Source: Parietaria judaica
Taxonomy: Eukaryota; Streptophyta; Magnoliopsida; Rosales; Urticaceae
Reading direction: 5' to 3'
NCBI GenBank assembly: GCA_954871525.1
Contig: OX940863.1
Location: 9,710,001-9,774,000 of the forward strand
Length of the DNA: 64,000 nucleotides
Shown: one piece after another, positions 24,790 through 37,689 of the stretch
How positions within the stretch are numbered: position 1 is the stretch's first letter
Layout: every line of letters starts with the position of its first letter
Notes under the pieces: model-generated
Seen by the model: the letters and a program-made list of their open reading frames with translations, nothing else
Told to the model about the DNA's origin: nothing
Databases searched by the model: none
Made by a program: the position numbers and the translations under genes

Positions 24790-26121
24790 TGGCATCTATA
24801 TGAGTTGACCACAGACTCCATGTCAACCCCCGAAACTCGGGCGCAGAGCTAACTCCTACCTCCTCTCGGATACAACGTTCTCAATCGCCGGATCCACAAA
24901 GTTCTTGAGTCTCCGAAAGCTGGGCCTCTGCAATGTTGCTATGAACGAGGGAATGGTCCAAGACATCGCGTAGAACTGCCCCAACATTGGCGAGCTTGTC
25001 CTCGCTGGAATCGCGGGATCAAAGCGCAAAATTTCAAGGAAAGTCGCCAAAATTTCGGGGGCACACCATTAAAATGAGAAGAACAACATAAAGATCATAT
25101 TATTTCGCAACAAAATTTTAGTGTGTCGTTTAAAGTAAAAAATAACGAAAAAGCCACTATATTTCACTTAGAACAATATACTTGCTATATATAACACTTC
25201 GACCCACTCTTGATTTCATGCGTGTTCGATGTGAGACTTTTTTGCCTCAACCAAATACTTAATTATTCTCTTGTTGTATCTCCATGTGGGACTTTTTTCT
25301 CTAACCAAATACGAACTTCACCTTCACCTTCAATTACAGTATATATGATTGTATAATAATATATAATTGTTTAATAATAGTATAATATTTCAAACATCAA
25401 ACATTAATATTATATATTTGTATCGTTTTATGTGTAATTCAAACATAAAATTTATATTAATATTAATAATAATCAATTAATAATAGTACTCTTGTAATAT
25501 TTTTTACTTTTACGTCGATATTTTCGTCGGCATCAGAATTTAAAACCATGCTCGAGATCCCAGGGTTCCAGAGACTCGAGAGCTACCGGATCGATTTCTT
25601 TAACCACATATGTGAAATCAAGACGATCTACATGGACGTACCGTCGCTGAAGAGCTTCGCATACGCACGCAACTGGTACCAACACTGCATTGTCGAACTT
25701 TGCTCATGCCCGGCCCTCGTGTCATTGAGCTTGAACCGCTATCCAATGTCCGACGATGCACCGCTTGGTCCAGCATTTTCCGCAGCTCGAGGTCCTGGAG
25801 CTCTCGTCCTGCAACAATCTGCAACTGATTTGGTTCACTCTCTCAAGGTTGCAGCGTCTAGAGATGTTCCAGTGTAGCAAACTCGAGTCCATATACATCG
25901 ATGCTCAGGCACTGTCTAAGTTTGTGCATGCGACCGTCTTCAATAGCCTTCTCGGCGTGACATTGAGCGGCCTCGATGGCGGCGACGTGGAGCTGGTTCA
26001 CTGTTTGCGTCGAAAGAGCATTGTGATCGACAATATTTGGTTTACCAGGTCAAAGATTCTACGAGAAATGGCTCGGAGTGTGACTCTCACGCACAAAGTC
26101 CACGTACCGCAAGTCAGCTAG
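24790..26121 (+). pseudogene. F-box/LRR-type gene, decayed
   Basis: Broken frames keep leucine-rich-repeat text of the plant F-box/LRR (FBL/RNI-like) type. About 24850-25075 reads FLSLRKLGLCNVAMNEGMV then an in-frame TAG and NCPNIGELVLAG. About 25548-25760 reads FQRLESYRIDFFNHICEIKT and CPALVSLSLNRY. After a frame change, 25760-26121 reads FPQLEVLELSSCNNLQLIWF, LQRLEMFQCSKLESIYIDA and a terminal TAG. An AT-rich 25110-25540 block separates the two parts. There is at least one stop and one frameshift, and no F-box was found. It is probably a relic of an E3-ligase adaptor gene. Confidence 0.75.
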
Positions 26122-27454
26122 GTAGGTGTAGCTGCAACGGTCGATCTTGAAATGTCACTTCATCTTTGAAAAATTTGTTTGGATTTTGTCGTTGAAAGAG
26201 TTAGAAAAACAAGTTTTGGTGTTTGGATTTTTTTTTTAAATCTTCTTCAAATATATAATTGAACAAGATTAGAAAATTATGATGTTCGGATTTTTTTTAG
26301 TGTTAGGATTTTTTTTAAATGTAATATTATGATTAGAATATTACCTCAAAAAATAATTCTAATACTGTATCTGATTTGATCAAGAAAAATGTCCCTAGAT
26401 CATTCTTTGTTTCAAGTTTCTTTTTACAAACTACATAAATTGGAAATTTTATAAACCCTGTAAAGATTAGGTCAAAATTTGCTTATGTTTTTTTTTACTA
26501 AATTTGAAAAAATCCGGAACTATGTATATTTTATTTTATTTTTACTTTTTTCGTATCCAACGTTCAAATTTTCTTAAAATTATGATTCAACGGTTTGAAC
26601 TTAAAAATATTAAAATATACAATACCACTTTTTTCAAACAAAATCCGATTCCCATATTTAATTACATGTCATTTTACGAGCAAAGCATGAGACGTGTTAA
26701 TTTGATGTCGTTTCTTCAGTAAAAATTGACATGTCGTTTATACCAATTCGGTCGACATGCTGATACATGGAGTGTGTCGTTTTTGTCAAATGCATTTTAC
26801 ATCTAGATGTTGACCGTTGACCACGACAACGCCACTTGGTCCTAAAATATTTTTTTTTTTGGTATCAAACGCGTTGCAAAATCTGAAGGGGAAAAGAGGA
26901 CGGGGTGAAAATTTTGTACTCGGTTCCTGGTTTCGTCCCGGTTTTGGTCCCGGTACCGGACTGTTTTTGGTAAAAAATATCCTAAAAAGGGACATCCCGG
27001 TTCCGGTTTGAAAAACCAAAACCAGTTCAAAATCTGAAATTCTCAGTTTTTTTTTATCCCGGTTCCGGTTTTATGTCGTTTTGTTATAAGTTTGTCATTT
27101 TTTTAACATGTCGTTTTCTTCAGTATGTCGTTTTATGTAATGTTTGTAATTAAGCTTGTTGAAATTATTACGAGATTTTTTGTAATTATGTAATGTTCTT
27201 TTATGGACAAATATTGTATATGAAATTTTAATTTTATAGTGAGACCTTAGGTGATCGCTCAAAATTTTTGTGAATACGGACCGGACTTGAACTCTACACA
27301 CCAAATGATTTATGATTATGACATCAATACGAAGGAACATAATGAGATCCAATCGTATCGAATTAATAAACTACATATATATTTTATGTATTTAAGTAAA
27401 GTTTATTTTGGGAAATTAGTAGGTCTCACTTAATTAAAATTTTGGTGTTTTAAT
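26122..27454. other. AT-rich spacer with CCGG- and TGTCGTTT-rich repeats
   Basis: 26900-27070 is rich in CGGTTCCGG/CCCGGTACCGG motifs and resembles the subterminal repeats of hAT-type elements, but no terminal repeat was defined. ATGTCGTTT recurs at least six times between 26700 and 27135. No gene was seen. Confidence 0.4.
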
Positions 27455-27912
27455 AATTTTTAGAGAAATGGCTCTTAATAGCCAAATTGAAACGTTTGGT
27501 AAGCCAAATAGCCAACATTTCCTTTTTCTTTGTAAAAAAGCCAAATTGATGAGGTGGCTATTTAATAACATATTTTATACCTATAATACCCTTTTACATA
27601 TTAACGTGTATTAACAAAGTTAATTTTTCTTAAAAATAAGAACATTTACTTGTGTTTACAGAAAATCTATATTAACGTGTATTAACTGAGTTAATTTGTT
27701 TAAAAATAAAAAATCGTGATTAAAATTTTAACAAAAAATTAATTTATTTTTAAACAAATTAACTTAGTTAATACACGTTAATACAAGAGTAATACGGTCT
27801 TTCGTGATTTATTAATGTGGTTGATTGACTATTTGACAATATTAATCAAAATGTTGATTATTTTGCAAAATAATTTTTATAGTTTGGCTATATAGCTATA
27901 GAGCCCTAATAT
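27455..27912. mobile_element. MITE with GGCTCT...TAGCC ends and a palindromic core
   Basis: The left end GGCTCTTAATAGCC and the complement of the right end GGGCTCTATAGCTATATAGCC are related inverted repeats. The centre (27615-27785) is a strong palindrome: ATTAACGTGTATTAACTGAG on the left and its near-complement on the right. Motif order matches the arms of the CSLA-carrying element at 719-2265, so both may belong to one family. Confidence 0.6.
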
Positions 27913-28268
27913 AATTTACTTCTCAAATTATTATCTCACCCTTAATTTCCTTTTTACAGTATATATCTATCACATATCATTCATAAAGTTTCTCAAATAG
28001 TCTATGTTTAAGGATAAAATTGCAATAAACTATGGATGAAGGATAAAAGTGCAATAGACTTATGAATGTAAGGATACAAATGCAATAAATAAATAGAAAG
28101 TCTTTAATAATTAATTAAGAAATATAAATCCATATCTGTGCTTTTAAATTTTATCCCCAAAAGAGAAAACACTGATTTCACAACACGCTTTCGTCAACAG
28201 CGAAACCCTAGAATTCGCCAATCGGAATCTCTCGGAGAAGAAGAAGAAGATCAGATCTCGAGATCGCC

Positions 28269-28880
28269 ATGGGAAACACGGAGAAGCTTCTGAACCAGAT
28301 CATGGAGCTCAAGTTCACGGCCAAGTCCCTGCAGCGCCAGGCCCGGAAGTGCGAGAAGGAGGAGAAATCGGAGAAGCTGAAGATCAAGAAGGCCATGGAG
28401 AAGGGCAACATCGACGGCGCGCGAATCTACGCCGAGAACGCCATCCGCAAGCGCACCGAGCAGATGAACTACCTCCGCCTCTCGTCGCGCCTCGACGCGG
28501 TGGTGGCGCGCCTCGACACGCAGGCCAAGATGACCACCATCAACAAGTCCATGGCCGGGATCGTCAAGTCCCTGGAGTCCACGCTCGCCACGGGGAACCT
28601 GCAGAAGATGTCGGAGACGATGGACCACTTCGAGAAGCAGTTCGTCAACATGGAGGTCCAGGCGGAGTTCATGGAGAGCGCCATGGCCGGATCGACCTCG
28701 CTGTCGACGCCGGAGGGCGAAGTCAACAGCCTCATGCAGCAGGTGGCCGACGACTACGGCCTCGAGGTCTCCGTCGGGCTGCCGCAGCCCGCCGCGCATG
28801 CCGTGCCGATCAAGGAGACGGAGAAGGTCGACGAGGACGATCTCTCTCGCAGGCTGGCCGAGCTCAAGGCCAGAGGTTAA
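28269..28880 (+). CDS. CHMP1: ESCRT-III subunit CHMP1 (VPS46)
   Basis: A single exon of 203 codons plus stop. It starts [20 protein letters not shown] and has the basic helical hairpin of ESCRT-III (residues 1-95, [20 protein letters not shown]). It continues through [14 protein letters not shown] and the acidic, autoinhibitory C-half, and ends in a MIM1 motif [14 protein letters not shown] that binds the VPS4 and LIP5 MIT domains. It acts at endosomes in multivesicular body sorting, for example of PIN auxin carriers in Arabidopsis. The coding part is very GC-rich compared with its flanks. Length and both ends match the plant family exactly. The anoctamin gene downstream has the same neighbour in Arabidopsis (from memory). 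Confidence 0.97.
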   Translation: MGNTEKLLNQIMELKFTAKSLQRQARKCEKEEKSEKLKIKKAMEKGNIDGARIYAENAIRKRTEQMNYLRLSSRLDAVVARLDTQAKMTTINKSMAGIVKSLESTLATGNLQKMSETMDHFEKQFVNMEVQAEFMESAMAGSTSLSTPEGEVNSLMQQVADDYGLEVSVGLPQPAAHAVPIKETEKVDEDDLSRRLAELKARG

Positions 28881-30333
28881 GTCTATGGTTTTCTGGGCTT
28901 TTGCCAGTTTGATCAGTTACGGTTATTTGTGAGTAATGAATTTGACCGATATCGAACAATTTGGAACTCGTTATGCTTGTAAATTTGGGTAAGTATTGAA
29001 CTTTCGTTGGAATTTGATATCAAGTCGCGACTTTCTTTAACTTGGAGGTTTCGTTGTGTCAATTTCTATGCGTGTTTGGGTTTTTTTTTTTCATGATTAC
29101 CATAGCCATTGTGTTTTTGTTAAAGTTTGTGTGTGCTTGTTGTGTATATGAGAAGTGTAAAAGCTATTGGATATTCTGTTGGCATGTTTAGCTCTAGGGT
29201 TTTCTGATGAGGATTTAGAACTTTTGTTCTGTTTTATTGCTGGTTTTTATGTTCATGTGGATTACAACTCTCAGTGCCAAGATCCTTGATTGGTTGTAGA
29301 CCTTTCTCCAAAGGCTTCATCAGAATTTGCAGGATAATAAACTGTCAAGCTGTTTAATGTCTATGAATGTCTTGGCCTTCTAGGAATTGTGTATGACAAT
29401 GTGAATGGAATTTTACTTGTACATGAGCTCAACGTAGAACTCTGTTTGCTTATGCTAGAAACTAGAGAAAAGGGCATTAGAAATTAACTCTCTTAATTAG
29501 TTAAGATTGAGCAGCTTCCACTTTTACTGTTCCAGAAACCAACACCTTAGATGAAAGCTACCTCATGTGGCTCCTTCCTTATGTGTAGGGTATAGTTTGT
29601 CAAGGTCTTTTCCTGCTTGCCCCGGATTGTGTCAAGGTCGGACTATGTAATAAAAATCGAGATCTTATTATAGTTCAATATATAAATATTCAGGTTAAAG
29701 ACTATCAAATGAACGAATACTTCGAATTGATACAGAAGTGCGCCTTTACAGAAAGTGTTTAGTTATCTTTGATGCTTATAAGCTTATTATCGATTCTCTA
29801 TTGCATATGACTTTTTAATATTCGTAGAAATGGAAATTATGTTCTACATACTGATTGTCAATTTCTGCTCTAGTCTCGTCCTTTCTTATAATCTTGTACG
29901 AATGAATCTATTTTGGCTATGAAGTTTTTCATTGCGTGTTCTTCTTCGTATGAAAGTCTATTTTCATTCATCAAAATCTGCAAATTGCAAACTAATGAAG
30001 AATACATATAGTTTTAGTTTTTTGACATCAAAATAAGAAACAAGTTTTAAAAGGGAATGAGAAGTAAATAATCTTAAAAAATCGTGAAAATCGAGCATGT
30101 GGAACTTAAGAATTCTCAAAATTTTAAAAATTGTTAGAAGATCGAATACTGCCAATTTATGGAACCCAGTAATTTTTGTTTAGTTGTTTTTACTAAAAAT
30201 AATATTAAATAATCATTTTATTATACTTCATCCGCACTAAAACCGACCGGATTCATTTTCTCGTAAGATATCCCGTCGACTCATCAAAGCATTCTTTTTT
30301 GCAGCCTAAAGTTGCGATGATGCACAAGTTGTA
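28881..30333. other. 3' flank of CHMP1 and AT-rich spacer
   Basis: The first 200-300 bases are likely the 3' UTR. The remainder contains no conserved coding frame, RNA gene or terminal repeats that I recognise. Confidence 0.5.
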
Positions 30334-30905
30334 TAGTTAAGGGTGAAACCAGGCAGGGTACCCGGTACCCGGATCCGGAATTCAGGTATCCGGAAATTGA
30401 TACCCGAAATCCGGGTATCTAGATTGTGATACCCGGATTTCATACCCGGAACCCAGTTTTGGAAACTGGATCCGGGTATCTGGATTTTTACCCAGATCCG
30501 TTTTTTTTTATATAAAAATATTATCTAAAAACAAAAACATACATTCATCTTAAAATAAAAATGCATACAAAAATAGTCTCGCGCATCAAGCATAAAAAAA
30601 AAAAAATAGTCCTGCACATCAAGCATAAAAAAAATAGTCTCGCGAAATGAAGAAACCCTAAGAAATTAACATAAAAAATAAAAAAACTAAAATAAGCAGG
30701 GTAGTTAAACCGGGTACCCGGTTTTATTACTGTTAATACCCGGTAACCGTATCCGGTTTTAATCCGGATACGAGTATCCGGATCCAGAGTCCGGATACGG
30801 ATTCGGATTCAGATAATTACTCGGTTTCCGGGTATTATTTGCACCCCTAGGATTCGGATACGGATTCGGATAATTACCCGGTTTCCGGATATTATTTGCA
30901 CCCCT
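30334..30905. mobile_element. hAT-like MITE with ATCCGG subterminal repeats
   Basis: Dense CCGGATCCGG/TACCCGG motifs in both orientations flank an AT-rich centre with a short tandem AAAAATAGTC(T/C)CGC repeat. The right tip TTTGCACCCCTA is the hAT-type tip also seen at 9828. The left tip reads TTAAGGGTGAAACC. AGTTGTA occurs on both sides (30327-30333 and 30906-30912), an imperfect 8-bp target duplication. The right terminus is duplicated in tandem (ACCCCTA at 30842-30848 and again at 30900-30906). Confidence 0.65.
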
Positions 30906-30912
30906 AGTTGTA

Positions 30913-32006
30913 CTCACGAGTTTGTTGGTTATCCAAAAGAGAGCATCGAATTCCTAAGGGAGGGTGCACATAATAATAAATAGGAAGGAATATGCAATGA
31001 GGTTATTGTCAGAAGGTGTAAGAATGGACAAATAAGGTCTGCCAAAGGGATAGACATTTGAAAGCAACGAGAGATATCAATATTCCCGAGACCTCCTTTC
31101 CTTGGGAGGCGTATTTACCAATGATCATTGCCTTGCTTGCTTATATACAAACATACATAACTCTGCATTGTTTTTTTATGAGAAATATTTACGGCAAAGA
31201 GACATATATACAGGAAAAGAAAAGAAAAGACTGTCAATTTTTTTATTTTTTATTTTTGGTGAAAGAATTTATAATGATGTAAAAAAATTTAGTATGAGCG
31301 AATAATTTTTTTCTTTAAACTCGTTAACGTGATATTATACGTGGTTATGTACGACTTTACGATGTTTTGACTACGACAAAATTGACCTATGGTGCTTTTA
31401 GTTTTTGCATCGTAGAACACGTTTTATTATTCGAGAATTTAGTGTTCGTTGTCAACTCTTTAAAGTTTTTTATAATTCAATGTGCCAAAAAAAAAAAAGA
31501 TTAAAAAAAAGAAGATAAAAGTATGATCAAATCATATGTTATCACGTGGAACTTCAAATTTTTATATTATTAAAAAAATTAACATTAAAAAAATATTACC
31601 ATAAAAAAAAGATTAAAAATATTAGTCCTATATTTGGTAAATATAAATATTTTTATTGTAAATATTCCTTTTTAATACGAAAGTCGGATTGCATATCATG
31701 TCTGAAATCGTTTCTAAAAGTAGTAATAGCCACATCTTCGCGACGGAGATATGTCCTGCGCAGCACACTTCGTGCGTGCAATTTTTTTTAATACATAGTG
31801 CATGTGCATAACGGTTTAAGCATATACTAAATCCTTGCTTAAATTGTCAACTATAAAAGAAAGAAAGTATATTTTAAGTATAAGTACTTAATTTTGTACT
31901 CGTGTGTCGGTATATTTTCAATTTCTTTGTTTAGCGCTATTACTAAAATACAATTCTAATATTGGAATTGAGTCTCTACATAATTTTTGTAATATTTAAG
32001 TATGTT
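30913..32006. other. AT-rich spacer, nothing recognised
   Basis: Low-complexity A/T runs. No coding frame with a domain and no defined repeat ends were seen. Confidence 0.5.
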
Positions 32007-32011
32007 GTCGT

Positions 32012-32708
32012 TGTTGAGCGTGTTTCGTACACTCCACAATCACAAAAGGTCTTCCTCTTGTTCTTATATATGAGATTCGGTTCTTCTCCTTTTACAACTT
32101 AGGTGCTGGTTTAGAACAGTGTTTTTGTATATCCTTCTTTTTTCTCCCTATCCTCCTTTTTTCCTCCCCTTTTATAGGCTAAGTTTCGATGCTCTTCGGG
32201 GTCCCATCAACCCATTTTCCCAGGCCTCTGGCAAAAAGGGCCTGACTCATTCCTTTTGCGTGTTCCGAGTCTGCGGGGCTATCTTCGAGGTGGTAGCATT
32301 AAATACCTATCCCATCGGAGCTCACAAGCATTAAATGCCTGTCTTGTCGAAGGTTCTAAGCATTAAATGCTCATCCCTTCAGTCGTTGTTTATTCTTCTA
32401 ATCTTGTCAGAACCCCACCTGCTCTCTTCATCGAGTCCTGGAATCATCGGCTTCGGACGTTGCTGACCTCGAGCGTCGTCGACCTTTGGTATCGTTGACT
32501 CTATGTTTTGTCGACCTTTAATACTATCGGCTTCGGGCGTCGTCGACCTTTGGTATCGTCGACTCTATGTTTTGTCGACCTTTAATACTATCGGCTTCAG
32601 GCGTCGTCGACTTTTGGTATCGTCGACTCTGGGTATCCGTCGACTCCTACCTGAGAGTCGACTCTCCAAAGTACTTTGAGAGGGATCTCACTGGATCCGA
32701 CCTTAACA
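32012..32708. mobile_element. Solo LTR with 5-bp TSD
   Basis: The element starts TGTTGAGCG and ends CCTTAACA, so the tips are the TGTT...AACA inverted pair typical of LTRs. GTCGT flanks both sides (32007-32011 and 32709-32713). Inside are ATTAAATGCC-type repeats (32296-32375) and a GTCGAC-rich tandem array. No internal domain or second LTR is present, so recombination probably left a solo LTR. Gypsy or Copia cannot be told from this. Confidence 0.85.
32450..32640. repeat. About 64-bp tandem repeat inside the solo LTR
   Basis: GGCTTCGGGCGTCGTCGACC, then TTTGGTATCGTCGACTCTAT and GTTTTGTCGACCTTTAATAC, repeats about two and a half times. It is rich in GTCGAC (SalI) sites. Confidence 0.9.
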
Positions 32709-32946
32709 GTCGTTAAAAAAAAAAAAATATTGATAATACATCAAGAATCAACGAACATAATACAAAATTAAATACTTCTACCGTAAATTAAAATTAATAT
32801 TGTTTCATAAGATGTTATCTCAATTAATAAATAAAACATTTAAAAATAACATCCCTAAGTATTATCGTCATTCGTCATGGCCCATGCTAATACACAAGTC
32901 GGCTTAAAGTGTGTAACGCGTAGGATTAAAGCATTCCGACCAGATC

Positions 32947-33008
32947 CCACGTGGCAGCCAGATAGGCCACGTGTCTCCCTCGCTGCTCGCCCGCTCTGCC
33001 ACGTCATC
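32947..33008 (+). promoter_or_regulatory. Triple ACGT (ABRE/G-box) cluster before the anoctamin gene
   Basis: CCACGTGG (32947-32954), CCACGTGT (32967-32974) and GCCACGTCATC (32998-33008) sit 150-210 bases before the ATG. Several ABRE-like sites close together commonly give ABA or stress control through ABF bZIPs. This is inferred, not shown. Confidence 0.65.
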
Positions 33009-33155
33009 GGTCTCTCCACATTTCGGTTTAAAATAAATCCCATTAAAACCCTTCAGTTTCTTGTTGACCCGTTTATTTCTTCTCTCTCACTGTATTAATC
33101 CAAACACATTTTCAAACTTAACGGAATCACACCAAACGGATCCTTCGCCGGAGCA

Positions 33156-36100
33156 ATGGAGGAGAGCGACGGAGACCCGACGGCGTTCGAGATCGCCGTC
33201 GCCGTCGCCAAGACCAACGCCAAGCCGGAGACCTCGGACTGCTCGGAGGCTCTCCTTCGCGAGTTCAAGAACGCCGGTCTTGTGGCCGAGCGAGTCCTCG
33301 GCGTCGCCGACGAGTTCATCAAGGTTTTCGCCTTTGGATTCTCCTTCTCCTTCCTCTTTTTTCATGCGTTTCCTTTCGAGATCCGACGAGTGCGCTAATG
33401 GCGACTCACGAGTACGACTGTTTGGGTGTTTGTTCGATTTAGCTAGCGGCGCCGTTGGAGACGCTCGGTAGGGTTGCTGCGAGGTTGCAGATTAAGAAAC
33501 GGACCAAAATCGGTAAGTTTATCGATTCGGATCAGGTGAGTTTCTGAATGGAAATCCGAAAGAAGGGTTGTAATTGGCAATGGTGAATGAATTCAGGGGT
33601 GGATTTGCAATTTGAATGGGAGGAGGCTGAGGCTTTCGTGAGACAGCCCGATGGATCTCTGTTCAGTTGGAGCGAGCGGTACCATTGCTATCACCACTTG
33701 CTATATGGAATCGTGAGTGCTATAAATAGGTACATTTTGCTTAATGTGTATAGATATGTTGTACAAATGTTGAATGAAATTTGAAAACACAGGAGAACAA
33801 GACTCGATCGCCGGTAGTTTTGAAACACGACGATAACGTCGTGAGATGGGAAATAGGGGAGTGTTTGCTGCAAAAACTGACATCTGAGGGTGTTGTTAAG
33901 CAAGTGTTCCCGTTGCACGGTACGTTTTTAACGCTTTTTGTAACCGGGAGTTTTCCGTTTGTGGTGAGGGTCAAGGTCTATAGTGAGAAATGGTTCTTTG
34001 GTTGACAGATGAGATAAAAAGGAAGCAGCTTCTGCACAGTTGGGCTCTGAACTGGCGTGACTTCACGAGCCAGCCCATCGACGAGATCTACTCGTATTTC
34101 GGTCCAAAGGTAAGCCATCAACGAGATGTAGATAATAGGTTGCTTAATCGTTGCTTAGGATTTGAGTATGGGCTTGATGTTTTTGCAGATTGCTGTGTAT
34201 TTTTCTTTTCTAGGGATGTTCACGCGGTGGTTGCTCTTTCCAGCTTCGTTCGGAATCATGTTGCAGATCATCGATTTGGGGTGAGTCTCTCGGATTAAAT
34301 TTGTGCTAATTATTGTGCTAATCTCATTTGTGCATTTGTTGTATAAAGGACGATGCTTTTTTCAGGTCGTTGCGGTTATTGGTCCTTCCGGTTTTCTTCA
34401 TATGCATAATCCTATGGGCGATAATCTTTTCTCAATTCTGGAAACGGAAAAACGCTGCTCTTTTAGCAAGGTATAAGCCAATGTTAATTGTTGATTTTCT
34501 TAGCCTCAATTTGTTGTTTGTTCTTGAGGCTTTTTGCTTTGTTTAGGTGGCAAATTAGTAATCCGACGGGATCGGACGGTGGGTGCAAGCTTTTGGGCGT
34601 GGAGTGGAGTTCGTTGCAGTTGCCATTACCGTTGCCAATGGAGCTTATAAGAAATTGGGGCGTTGACAACAAGAAGGAGAAAGAATATTTCCAAAGGCAT
34701 GAGTGGTTTGGGCGAATCAAGAGATTCCGAAACGACGCTGTTATAATCTTGAGCATTATATGCCTTCAATTGCCTTTTGAAGTGGCGTATGCTCATACCT
34801 ATGAGATTATGGAATCCGATCTTATCAAGTAAGCGATCAAGTCGTTTATACTAAGAAGAGCGTTTATCTTTCTGTTTCCAAGTTACATTTCTGCTCAAAG
34901 TTTGTTCCGTGTTTGTTTAGATTGTGTTAGTTGGTTATCTTCTATCAATTTATTTGAAAGATTCGGTCTTCATTTCTATTTTCATTGGTTACAATGCCGA
35001 TATAATTATATGCTGATCTAATCTATGAAAGGAAATTTCTTATAATTACAACATAAAAGGCGCTAAATAAATGCCTTTATAGTGAAAATCCAATTTTACA
35101 AACTTTATTTATATTTTCTCCGAATTCATTATATGTTTATATTTGGATTTTCAGGTTTGGGCTCACAGCTATTTACCTTTTCGCGATCCAGTATGTTACA
35201 CAACTCGGGGGTAGGATCTCCGTAAGGCTAATTAAGTATGAAAATAATGAAAACACTGAAAAGAGAGCTGATAGCTTGATCTACAAGGTATTTACCGTTT
35301 AGCAGAAAGCAACAAATTCTCTTGAGCTTAATATTTATTATTGACGGTTTTCTTTATACTGTTAATAACAGGGTTAATTGAAATTCCATGCAGGTTTTCG
35401 GTCTCTACTTTATGCAGTCATATATAGGCATTTTCTACCATGCACTGTTGCATCGCAGCTTTTTGACGCTTCGCCAAGTCTTGATTCAGCGTCTTCTTGT
35501 ATCGGAGGTGAACTTTATTGACGACCCGTTTCATTCTGGTTTACAGTTCACTAATTCTAAGGTTATATATTGAGTCTGAATTTTTCTGGCCAGGTTTTGG
35601 AAAATCTGTTGGAAAATTCATTACCTTACCTTAAATACAGCTATAAAAAGTATAGCATCCGGTAAGCTTTTATCGCCACTGTTCTTGGCTTGCTATGAGC
35701 TTAATTAATTATTTTTAATAATTTAACTTATATTTGTAAATTGTATGATGTTACTGTATCTAGTAGGAGGAAAAGGAAGATTGACAAAGGGTCATCAACT
35801 GGGAAGATTCAATTTAATGCCCGGGTTGAGAAAGAATACTTGAAACCGTCCTACTCTGCAAGCATTGGCGTCGAGCTTGAAGATGGACTATTTGATGGTA
35901 TGACAATTAAATGCAATAATTGTGTATTAATAAAGTTAATTAGAGTTAACTAGTATTATGCTTTCATAGCAGGGTAAGATTTGAATACTATAATTCTTGT
36001 TGACTGACCGGAACTTCAATACCGTGTGCAGACTTTTTAGAGTTGGCATTACAATTTGGACTTATCATGATGTTTGCGTGCGCGTTTCCCCTCACTTTCG

Positions 36101-36773
36101 CCTTTGCTTTTCTGGTACTTAACGAGTCCGATAACACTTAAAGCAGAAAAAGAATCGGGTCATAATCTAGTACCATAATTTACCCTCATTTTGCAGAACA
36201 ACATCACTGAGATCCGAGCTGATGCAGTGAAGCTGCTCACCATGTTCAAACGACCCGTTCCTCGTGCAGCCGCGACAGTCGGAGCCTGGCTCAACATATT
36301 TCAGGTAATTTATGGTACTTCAATTTTCCGTTCTACATTCGAATCTAGGATTTAATGCATCGCATATTGGATCACATTATATCATTTTTGTGTTACAGTT
36401 TCTTATAGTGACCTCGATATGCACGAACTGCGCTCTGTTGGCCTGGTTGTATGACCAGGAGGGTAAGTGGAAGATTGAACCGGGTCTGGCGGCAATCCTC
36501 GTTATGGAGCATGTTCTCCTCCTCATCAAGTTCGGGTTTTCCCGCTTTGTTCCCGAGGTATCTCTTGTTCTTTTAAATATCATGTACTAGTCTGAATCGA
36601 AAGATGAAGCACAGGACTATCTCTTAATTCAGGAACCTGCATGGGTGAGAGCGAACCGGGTAAAGAACGCAACTCAAGCCCAGGATATGTGCACGAAACA
36701 GCTCTTGCGGACCATATCCGGAGGTGAGAGGACGTTTGCCGAGCTCCAGAAGCTCGAGAATCCCGGGGGTTAG
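33156..36773 (+). CDS. Anoctamin-like (TMEM16 family) membrane protein
   Basis: About a dozen exons join in frame. The first two are 33156-33323 and the exon starting at 33443; the last ends NPGG with TAG at 36771-36773. A soluble N-domain ([52 protein letters not shown]) is followed by the TMEM16 core: [168 protein letters not shown] and ALLAWLY. TMEM16 proteins are Ca-activated chloride channels or lipid scramblases; plants have a single conserved member (At1g73020 from memory) whose activity is little studied. The subcellular site is unknown. Confidence 0.93.
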
Positions 36774-37169
36774 TAAGAAGTAGAACTATACGTGGAAGAT
36801 CTCCAAGAAGTTACCAGTTATGAAAGTGAATTGCCTGAGGCTGTACATAGAATTTTGTTAGGTTAACATGCACAAGAGTGACCATTTTTTATTTGGTGAA
36901 TTATACCCAGTTTTGTAAGTGAAGTGTGTATATTTATATAGGTATAATTTATATGTATTCAGAAATATTTCCAACATTATTTTTATTTTTTTAAAGGTTT
37001 TGAAATTTTATGTTAAATGTAACTATGGTGACCACTCATTTATATATTTAGTTTTCTCGTCATTGCATATGTAGGCATTGTTATGGTAATTAACAGTGGT
37101 TCTGTAAAATAGTACGGCAAATTTTACTTGTGTGAAATTAGGACAGTGTCTTCGACAAAATATTGTAAG

Positions 37170-37448
37170 TGCTGCTTTCGTTCTGGACCGCTGTTTACGG
37201 GTGTAACTTCCGAACGGACCCTTCACATAACGTATCGTGGGGCGGGCCTTCGTCGAGACTGGGAACCTTACCTGTTTGACACGCCAGCAATTCGTCCCTT
37301 CAGAGTCAGACGTGTGAAGAAAAAGGGATTTTGGGGGCCTCCTTGGGTTGAGGCTAGTCCGGAACTGCCGGAACAAGCTGTAGGCCGCAATTGGGAGGCG
37401 TCCGACTCGGGTCAACAGACCGAAATCGCTTTGGGTAGGCCCCACTAG
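37170..37448. other. GC-rich island of unknown origin
   Basis: A roughly 280-base stretch far richer in GC than its flanks. It opens frames of about 100 codons on both strands, with no domain I recognise. The borders are sharp. It could be a transposon remnant, an organellar insertion or a short gene relic. Confidence 0.4.
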
Positions 37449-37689
37449 TGTAGTATACCAAACATATATGAAAGATAAACAATGTTGGTGCGTTGAACGT
37501 TTATGAGATATATCAAGTCATAATAAAAGAAGTTGGTTTTGTTTTCGGAAACATGCAAATTAGTGGAGATCATGTTTTCTCATATAAGGATTCTTTTGGT
37601 AATGAACTGTAAAAATCATCTATTGAAGATTAAAATAAATCAAATGGCAAGCTTTTATTAGAAAAATCTCGATGTGTACAAGTTATTAA

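Noticed and set aside
28251..28912. Antisense and shifted open frames of about 180 codons over CHMP1
   Set aside because: By-products of the very GC-rich CHMP1 codons; low-complexity His/Arg/Leu text.
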